This document shows positions 57,016 to 64,000 of a stretch of 64,000 nucleotides of DNA, one piece after another (the first letter of the stretch is position 1; the number at the start of each line of letters is the position of its first letter). Where the stretch lies: NCBI GenBank assembly GCA_015501075.1, contig JADNYJ010000088.1, forward strand, positions 1-64,000, given 5' to 3'. The position numbers were made by a program, and so were the translations under genes. This stretch comes from Gymnopilus junonius (Eukaryota; Basidiomycota; Agaricomycetes; Agaricales; Galerinaceae). A model generated the notes under the pieces. It did not search any database. It worked only from the letters and a program-made list of their open reading frames with translations, and was not told where the DNA came from.

Positions 57016-59498
57016 TTACGACTTCTCCGGTGGGGGTGCATCGGCTTTTTCTCCAGCAAGATCTTCATTATCAGCAGCGTTTTGTTGGTCGCCCAGGTAC
57101 CAGTTGGGCATGAAGAAAGAAAGTGCGAAAGGGACGACTGAGAAGGCAGTGGCAGCGATGGTGAGGATTTTCATCACATCGTCATACGCTGTATATATCA
57201 TTAGATGGTACTCTTGGAAGTATAAAGTCAATATATACCCATGATAACGCCTTCTCGGATGGGATCTCCTCGTGGGTATGCAGTGACGGAGGTGATGGAA
57301 CCAAACAATATGGCCCGTTCATCCGCACTGACAAATGGAAGGTGAACTGCGAGGCGTTCAGGCATTTTATGGGTCCAAATAGACCCAGCTGTTTGTTGAG
57401 AATTCACCATGAGCAGGTAATGTGATATATGATGCCGAATTTAAACCTCACCGATTGCGGTACCAATAGCACCTCCAATTTCCGTAACGAGAAGGACGAT
57501 AGCAGTTACCATACCGACGTCAGCATGAGCAACCGACGCCTGAGCACTGACTTGTAACGTAGTAGCCGCAAATCCACCTCCAATTCCTTGCAGAATCTGA
57601 CTCCAGACAACCTCAGCGTCGGACGCGTTCGCACCTCGTGAATGGATCATCAAACCACAACCGCTGTATGTTCTGCCTCAGACATCACGAACTATATGAC
57701 AAGAAGACGATCACGTACAGGAGGCGAATGGCAAGGCCAACGACAAGTAGAGGCTAGTCATTCCGAAGGGATTAGGAGGAACAACCATTGGGACAATCGT
57801 GATAGAGTACCTTAGAGCGGTGGACGAATCTCATTGCGATTCCGGCGCCAATGCCAAATACTGTCAAGGCGACTGTTTGAGTCTGAACGAAGTAGGTCAT
57901 GTGAAGGAGAGGCCTAGAAATCACAATAAATGAACCAGGTATAGAGGTATAAAATATAAAATATTTGAACCCTTACCATGGCTTGACAACTATGACAAAG
58001 GAGTAAAGATAAGAAAAGGACAGGTAGAACGATAACTATATCATATAAGAATTGGATTCGGGAATAATAACTGATGTTTTCACTTACAAAGTCGAAGCCG
58101 CCTATGAGACAGGCGAGGACCACGCTAAGGTTCAGCAAGAATCGGCGGGCAACGACAGGGAAGTTCGCAAACTTGAAGTCCCACAGAATGTAGAACGGAA
58201 GCAGAACGCAACCAATCACTTCCATGGCAATCATGGACCCTAAGACGATGGAGATATTTAGAATGTACATACGAAAGAAATTAATAAAACATTACCATTA
58301 TGCCATTGCCCTTTGGCTGTCTGGCTTAGGGTTAAAGGAAGGAGGATAAGAGCCACTGAAGTTCCAAGAAAGAGGAGTCCGAAAATGTCGAGCTTGTCCG
58401 CCGCCGTCAGTACCCTTCGGAACAGCGTCTCATTGGATTGCGTGGCTTGGGAGTTACCATTGGAAGTTAGACCTAACTTCCTCGCCTTCCACTCAGCCCA
58501 GAGAAGGGTAACGATCAAAGGTAGAAGTGACACGGGAATGAGAATAGCAAACATTCCATCTGAAAAGGTAAGTAAATAATAAGTAGGCAATTTAAGAGAA
58601 GGATAACGTACATCCCCATCTCCATCCAGCACCGTTCAGGACGTTGGTCGCCACATTAGAGCCAACAAAGGCGTTGATTATGAAAGGCATCGAAATCAGT
58701 CCTGAGACCAGGCCTCGCCACTTGAGGGTCGTGATATCCGCGATGATAATTTGGGTCAGAAGCTGAAGTCCAGTATATCCACTAGAAAGGTCGGTCGGGG
58801 ACTTACGTGAATACACGTACTGGAATACACTCACATGGCGTAAAGAACAATACCACCAGCAATGGCGTTCACAGAGTTCGCGGACGCGATAACGATATAC
58901 CCTTAAGGATAAAGGAAAGGATGAGACTTTGAGTTATCACACCACAGGTGGACCGCACCAATGACATAGAAGACGACTAGAATGGAAACCTCTCAGTTTT
59001 CAGAAATTTTGACCAAACAAGATGTGACTTACGAACGATAAAGTAGGCGCTTCCACGAGAGCTGACATCAGCGATTTTGGCAATAACAGGTTTTCCCACA
59101 GCAACTGCGTTCGTCAGTATAAAGGCGAAAGAGATCTGAAGATAGCAAAATCTCACTAATTATGGATTGAGCGACCTGTATAGTACTAATGAGACTGTGG
59201 TGGTCGAAACTTGAAGTAGCGAAAGCCAAGTAATTATAAGTAGTCGTTCCGTCGAGGGAGTAGATGTATGCTGAGAGACCCAAACTAAGAGGAGGTGAAT
59301 ATCGTAAAAAAACCAGAGCAGAAGAACGAACCCAATAAACAGGAACCACTTGGAGTATTTCCCATATACCTTCTGGGTAGCCTCCACCGCCTTGACCCCA
59401 CCATGCGCGGCGGCATCCGTTGACTCAGAGCTCACTGAGGGTGTGAGCCCATGTTCAGCGTCTTTGATGGAATGGTCATCTCCTGGAGTAACGGACAT
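57016..59498 (-). CDS. Siderophore-iron transporter (MFS, Sit/Arn/MirB type)
   Basis: Fourteen exons: 59498-59332, 59284-59157, 59104-59033, 58976-58959, 58901-58835, 58781-58612, 58559-58296, 58239-58088, 58035-57977, 57913-57811, 57753-57719, 57663-57452, 57388-57239 and 57188-57016. They give 589 aa, all GT-AG and phase-consistent. Family hallmarks: 'LGLSAYIYSLDGTTTYNYLA', 'AVGKPVIAKIADVSSRGSAY', 'GYTGLQLLTQIIIADITTLK', 'WRGLVSGLISMPFIINAFVG', 'LQGIGGGFAATTLQVSAQAS' and 'VTEIGGAIGTAI'. Fourteen helices, acidic cytosolic ends. It imports ferric-siderophore complexes by proton symport. Exon 4 is only 18 nt. Usually iron-repressed through GATA factors; I did not find a convincing double GATA site upstream. 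Confidence 0.93.
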
Positions 59499-61237
59499 GT
59501 AGTAGACGACGTGAGAAGGGAAGGGGAAGGAGGTGGAGAGAAACTATTTTGCAGCATGGCCGTATATTTTATAGAAGCGGTGGGCAGAGATTCGTGATGC
59601 GGTTGTGCGGTTATCTGATAAATCCGCCAGGTACAAGCGGAAAATTATCATATCTGATAAAGCATGATCACTGGATCTCCCACATGATCTGGCGATTGCC
59701 GTTCGGCAGAAGGGTCAATCGAAGAATCTGTCCCTTTGTGTACCTGAAAACCTTCCTGGTTGGAGAAGCACAATTGTTGATTCAATACGCTTGCACCATC
59801 CACATACTTGGACAGCGGGTTGCAGTTGTTGTTTCCGCACTGACGAGTTTAGCAAAGTGGCGCCTGCTACTTTGACCCGGGTGGTCGGGAAATGTCGCTT
59901 AAGTATCTATTTTTAGGTGAACGCGCTGCGTCGCCTCTGTCGGAACAGCCGAGGACGTCAAGGTGACCGCTCCGCCTTGGATTGAGAGGTTCACATTTTC
60001 GCACTATATGTACTGCTCCCACCGTTACCTATATCAACTTGAATGAGACGAATTAGGTTGGAAAGAACAGCTCCTTGATTTCCTAGTTCAATACTATTGA
60101 ATCAATAGGAACAGCACTCCCAACAGCGTCTCAATGACAAGGCGATTGAAATAAGCTGCGCTCTCAGTTAGGGTACAGTTTCATATCCATATGATTGATG
60201 TCCTTAAATCCCGACATTATTTTTGTTTCATGGCAAGTTGTTTCCAACGAATCGACTGAGAGTGACAATTTGGGAGTGCGCTTGAAATTGTGTTCGGAGA
60301 GGCAAGGAGTGTGCGGGACTAAGCAGTAGCGCCACATTTTGAAAGTAAAGGTTTCTGGCAGAGATGGCCGCATTTATTCTCGATGATGGAGAGTTTGAAA
60401 TGAACTTGGAACTGCGGTGACACTGGGTGATGTTTTTGGCCACCAAGGAAGTCGAAGTATAGCTGTTTTAGAGCGCCCAAACCTTTCGAGTCCATATGTA
60501 ACTTATCGTCATCTTCATTTTCAAAATCCAAGCTTCCTTGGGCAATCCTTATTGCTCAAGTCACCCCGCACGGATGCGACGTAGTGTAATTATAATAATG
60601 ACTTCGGCATCAGGAAAAGATCGACCGGGTCATGTTTTCGGCCGGTTAGAATGTTCTACGTAGACGCCTTAAGACAGGCTCAGATTATTGCACACATATT
60701 AGTTTACATCTTTATACTCATTTTTCAAACCCAGCCCTCAAATATGCACCATTCTGTGATGAACAACGCTCAACGTTCTTTACTTGTGTTAAGGGACATG
60801 TATTCCAGTTTTGTTACGGCTACAATGACCAACTCGCTGGAAGCTGGACGGGGTTTGGCATTATGTGAACAGCAGCGACGCCTCAACTGTTAGCTCGAGT
60901 AGTAACTGAGGGTATACATGTCCCAGATGAGCTCGGGTACGCGAAGCATTAGGAGGACATCTAATCTGAGAGGCGCAAATGCAACGCAAATGAGGACGTA
61001 CAGAGGGCAGGACGAGGGTCTAGAACGTGATGTCATCAACCTGACACTTCAGGCAGGGCTCAGGCTTGCCGAGCTCCGGTTCCCTCGCTTTATGTATATT
61101 GCCGAACGACCTATAAATAACCATAATCACCGCTCTCCCCACAACTCTGCACTTTAACGTGGGCTCGCTTGTCCTGTGTTCACCCCCTTAACCAGCTCTC
61201 GTGTAGAAAACCTTCTTTCACGCTTACACGCTCTGCC
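59499..61237. other. Intergenic, no gene supported
   Basis: Promoter side of the siderophore transporter, then spacer. Overlapping minus-strand open frames at 60164-60531 and plus-strand ones at 59549-59875 and 60651-61157 show no family signature. Confidence 0.45.
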
Positions 61238-61810
61238 ATGTCGTCTCCTTCAAATAACCCAATAACGTGGAGAAAGTCCGGAACGCTCGTGTCTCTGTGG
61301 GTCCGTGAAGTTATACCGTGACTGGTGGACCCTATCCCCTTCAGGTGTTGCCATTGTCAAAACTGCAAGAAGCGACGGGTCTTGCTTATGACGAATACAT
61401 TTTTAAGGAAGATGTGAGTTCCCACTTAGCCGTATATATCTTCATTCGCTACGTTTAGGCTTCCAGAAAATATGCATAACGGAAGGGGAGGAAATGCTCA
61501 CGATATACCCTGATCAAGCGACATGGAACGGCGCGACTTTAAATCGTTATTTTTGTTCTCATTGTGGATCGAATGTGTTTCTGAAGTCGACAGACAAAGC
61601 GGCTATTCAACACGGGATCCTCATTATAGCCTTGGGAACGCTGGATGATGAGGTTGATTGGGGTGCGTTATGCTAATCCTCCATTGTTTTTCGTCTTGAA
61701 ATGCTGATATAATCCGCTCTTCCTGTCCAGTTCCTAGAACTGAGCTATGGCCTGAACTTCGACGGCACTTCGTGCATGGGATCGAAACGAAGAAAAAGGC
61801 GAAGTTATGA
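61238..61810 (+). pseudogene. GFA/CENP-V-type zinc protein gene, decayed
   Basis: Glutathione-dependent formaldehyde-activating (GFA) family fold, recognised from its zinc cysteines: 'SCLCGSVK' near 61297, 'CCHCQNCKK' near 61347, and after an intron (acceptor ending 61466) 'LNRYFCSHCGSNVFLKS'. The end is 'VPRTELWPELRRHFVHGIET' in exon 61731-61810. The exon at 61467-61662 and the last exon join cleanly. In the first exon, however, 'SCLCGSV', 'VTGGPYPLQ', 'CCHCQNCKK' and 'ATGLAYDEYIFKED' lie in alternating frames, so at least three 1-nt indels have occurred. The metal-binding residues are all still visible. Probably a young pseudogene. Confidence 0.7.
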
Positions 61811-62765
61811 TTTATTGATCGCTGAGCTCTATCCCTTATCCTCGTAACGCACCTCGAGAGAATAACTGAGCTACTCAAATGTAGATTGGATATCATCGGA
61901 TATTGTTCCCAGAACTGTTGTAATGAGCCTTCGAATCTCTTTGGTTAACAACAGATGCGTCTCATGCAAATTGATGATGGTAATGAGTTAGGTCGAAACG
62001 ATATTACAATCAAGGAAGTGGCGTCCTTCAAGACACATGAAAATCGTATGCTAGGATCGCTTCCTTGGCTTGCTTATACGCCACGGTTTTCTTCTATCAT
62101 TTTGAAATAGGCTTTCTTTGAACCTCCCTCATTGCTGAACGTCGTAACTAGGAATCTCTCGTGGCTTTTCCGGTTTCATAATTATAATGCACATTAACGC
62201 CTTCTTGGGAGGTGGTGAGCACTTCATTTCAAGGAGCAAGGCTGGTGTAGTCTTGGTATAGCTTTGACCTTTGTCACACGTACCATATAGCACTACCTTG
62301 CTAAGGATTCTAACATTATGTCAAATTTTGATGGGTGGCACTGTTGATTTATGGTGTGCGCTAAGTATCTATCTGGTCTGGGCGGGGTAAACCCATATCC
62401 CAGTTAACTTGAAGCTTCTGCTCTTCGGTCATCGACTATCTTTTTATTGGAAGTAGAATGCATATCGTTTACAATAATTTCTCAGTAATTAGAAAGCTTA
62501 TTGAACGCACACAAGCGCTTGCAACGCCTTTTTCTTTGTGTGTGACGTAAACAATGGACAATTGATCGTCGCATGCTGTGGCACACAGTGGCAATGCCTA
62601 TCTCATTGTTTCCGAATCTCTCAGTTTCACTACTACAATCACCCTCAGACAACCGCAAGTCTAAAGCTCTCTTGCTATAACCACATTCTCTCAACAGCGT
62701 CAATTAGCGCATAAGCCATTCCTGAGAACTCCCCTACTACTATTACCACGACAACAACATTCCAG
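61811..62765. other. Intergenic, no gene seen
   Basis: AT-rich spacer. A minus-strand open frame at 62482-62703 is featureless. Confidence 0.45.
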
Positions 62766-63476
62766 ATGAGGTTCAACTACCCAAACGAGAACTTTGTTCA
62801 ATATGTCGATGAGCTGGCGATGCAGTTGGGCCTTTCGACCTTGTATCTCGATATCGTTTACTGCGATCCCAGCCTCGAAAGCATCTATCACGCGGGACGT
62901 GAGATTTGGCGTTTGGCGCCGGTTATCAGCACCCTCATGTTCTTCAAAAATGAAGGCTACTTTATGGAATATGATCAAATTACCATTGACACTGTGCAAT
63001 TTTCAGAAGAGTTCCTACGGTATGGCAATGTTATTCCTCCTAAGTGATGTAGCTGTTCTGAAATCAAGCATCTCAGCCTTCTGGAGCGATACAGATCGTT
63101 AACAAGCACACAGAAGTTAAACTTCTACAATGTTTCATCCTGTGAGAGGGAGTTTGAGGCATGTAGAAAACTTGCCCTAAATTTGATGCAACGGATAGAC
63201 AAAATGCTGGTAAGTCTTCTAATCAACCTGTAGTTCATAGTCAAGTCGAAGTAATCCTCTGATCTACAGATGTTTCAGCGATCTATTTTGCTGAACGACA
63301 GAATAACCTCGTTCTCGAAGTCGGATGTCATCACGAAACTCAAAAGATGGTATTCCTTCGCTCCTCCACCGAAAGATCGCATCGAAAACATGATCGCGAT
63401 CGTTAATGAGCCACGTTGGTGCTGGCCACAATCCTCCATGCTCAATCACAGTAGATTGGAAAATACCTTCGCATAG
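62766..63476 (+). CDS. Small hypothetical protein
   Basis: A plausible three-exon model, 62766-63019, 63053-63209 and 63270-63476, gives 205 aa in one frame. It starts 'MRFNYPNENFVQYVDELAMQ' and includes 'KHLSLLERYRSLTSTQKLNF', 'FEACRKLALNLMQRIDKMLM' and 'RWYSFAPPPKDRIENMIAIV'. I recognise no domain, signal peptide or membrane segment; the sequence looks soluble and helical. The first intron would be only 33 nt, unusually short even for this genome, which lowers confidence in the junction. It might be a diverged or truncated relic. Confidence 0.4.
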
Positions 63477-64000
63477 ATAAGATCTTTCGTCCGGTATTAT
63501 TGTATTGAACTTTAACTCGTGTACTCATTGGAACTACTAATTGACTGTACTAACTAACTACTACACATCCTTGTACTTTATATCATGTATAAAAGTGTAA
63601 TTCTGCTGCCCTGATTGTTCGCAATAAACGTAATTCATAGAGAGCATGAGTCCAGTTGTCAGAACCTGAATGGTAAGTTGAGGAACAAATGTCCGAGAGA
63701 AGTAGTTTATCTAAGGTTCCACCTCATTAATCTGTGAATTCCTTCAAATCTTCCCCGTTCGGAATACAAAGTATGTCGGAAGATCCGTTTGAAATCATGC
63801 TTCAAAAACTGGCTGTGCTGAAGAGGACGGCATTAAGTACATATGTATTCAGCATCGGGGGCGCGCCATGGCGCGGGGCCAAGTTCGATATTACCCCAAG
63901 GTCAGGGAACATTCCGTCGAAGATTGAGACTCGTTTCTCATCGCAGATTTGCAGAACGCGACGTTCACTGCAGAGCCAAAGATCCGACGTGACAACAGGT
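63477..64000. other. Terminal intergenic stretch
   Basis: No gene seen up to the window edge. A 14-bp perfect palindrome, cgcgccatggcgcg, occurs near 63863-63876. Confidence 0.4.

Noticed and set aside
63863..63876. Palindrome cgcgccatggcgcg
   Set aside because: Perfect 14-bp palindrome but no gene or repeat context; likely chance.
1..64000. CRISPR arrays, bacterial operons, rRNA or tRNA genes, viral replication genes
   Set aside because: Nothing resembling regular direct repeats with spacers, ribosomal RNA or clover-leaf tRNA sequences was recognised; intron-rich genes show a eukaryotic nuclear source. A tRNA scan could not be run.

Overview
The window looks like nuclear DNA from a mushroom-forming basidiomycete (Agaricomycetes). 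The intact genes are cut into many exons by short GT-AG introns, mostly 50-75 nt. F-box genes dominate, as in agaric accessory regions. The recognisable proteins (siderophore transporter, Mup-type permease, DHA2 pump, uricase, HSP10) are fungal in type. No rRNA, tRNA or CRISPR was recognised.

Layout. 1-0.8 kb holds a broken phosphatidylserine decarboxylase (PSD) fragment. 2.7-10.7 kb has three F-box genes and a secreted, Ser/Thr-rich wall-type protein. 12.6-19.0 kb is one non-LTR retrotransposon with a 12-bp target-site duplication and a 31-nt poly(A) tail; its reading frames are frameshifted. 19.8-21.9 kb is a 9-exon methionine-permease-like transporter. 22.5-28.2 kb holds two copies of a PX-PH fragment of a Bem3-like RhoGAP, flanking a coiled-coil gene. 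28.7-31.5 kb is an F-box gene with a very long Gln/His/Pro-rich insert. 32.4-33.0 kb is a foldback or MITE-like element. 33-45 kb contains an F-box relic, HSP10, three more F-box genes, an 11-exon DHA2 transporter and a small ASCH-like gene. A second broken PSD fragment, inverted relative to the first, lies at 45.4-46.4 kb. 46.4-50.5 kb has no gene I can support. 50.5-54 kb has uricase, carrying one 1-nt deletion, and F-box remnants. 54.9-59.5 kb has a convergent pair: a secreted phytase-like esterase and a 14-exon siderophore-iron transporter. 61-63.5 kb has a decayed GFA-type gene and a small unknown gene.

How the genes relate. There is no single pathway cluster. The intact metabolic genes are transport and scavenging functions (methionine-type amino acids, drug or toxin efflux, chelated iron, organic phosphate) plus one housekeeping chaperonin, set among rapidly duplicating F-box genes. 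Two F-box subfamilies are visible. Copies at 2.7, 35.8 and 44.3 kb share a motif around 'LSQVCRRWR', and two of these share a tiny first exon coding 'MSLDWSG'. Copies at 8.3 and 38.4 kb share 'LPVELLSEIF'. The main theme is duplication and decay: paired PSD fragments, paired PX-PH fragments, F-box relics and a dead LINE. Exon coordinates are my own hand splicing, checked for reading-frame phase. They are predictions, not transcript evidence.
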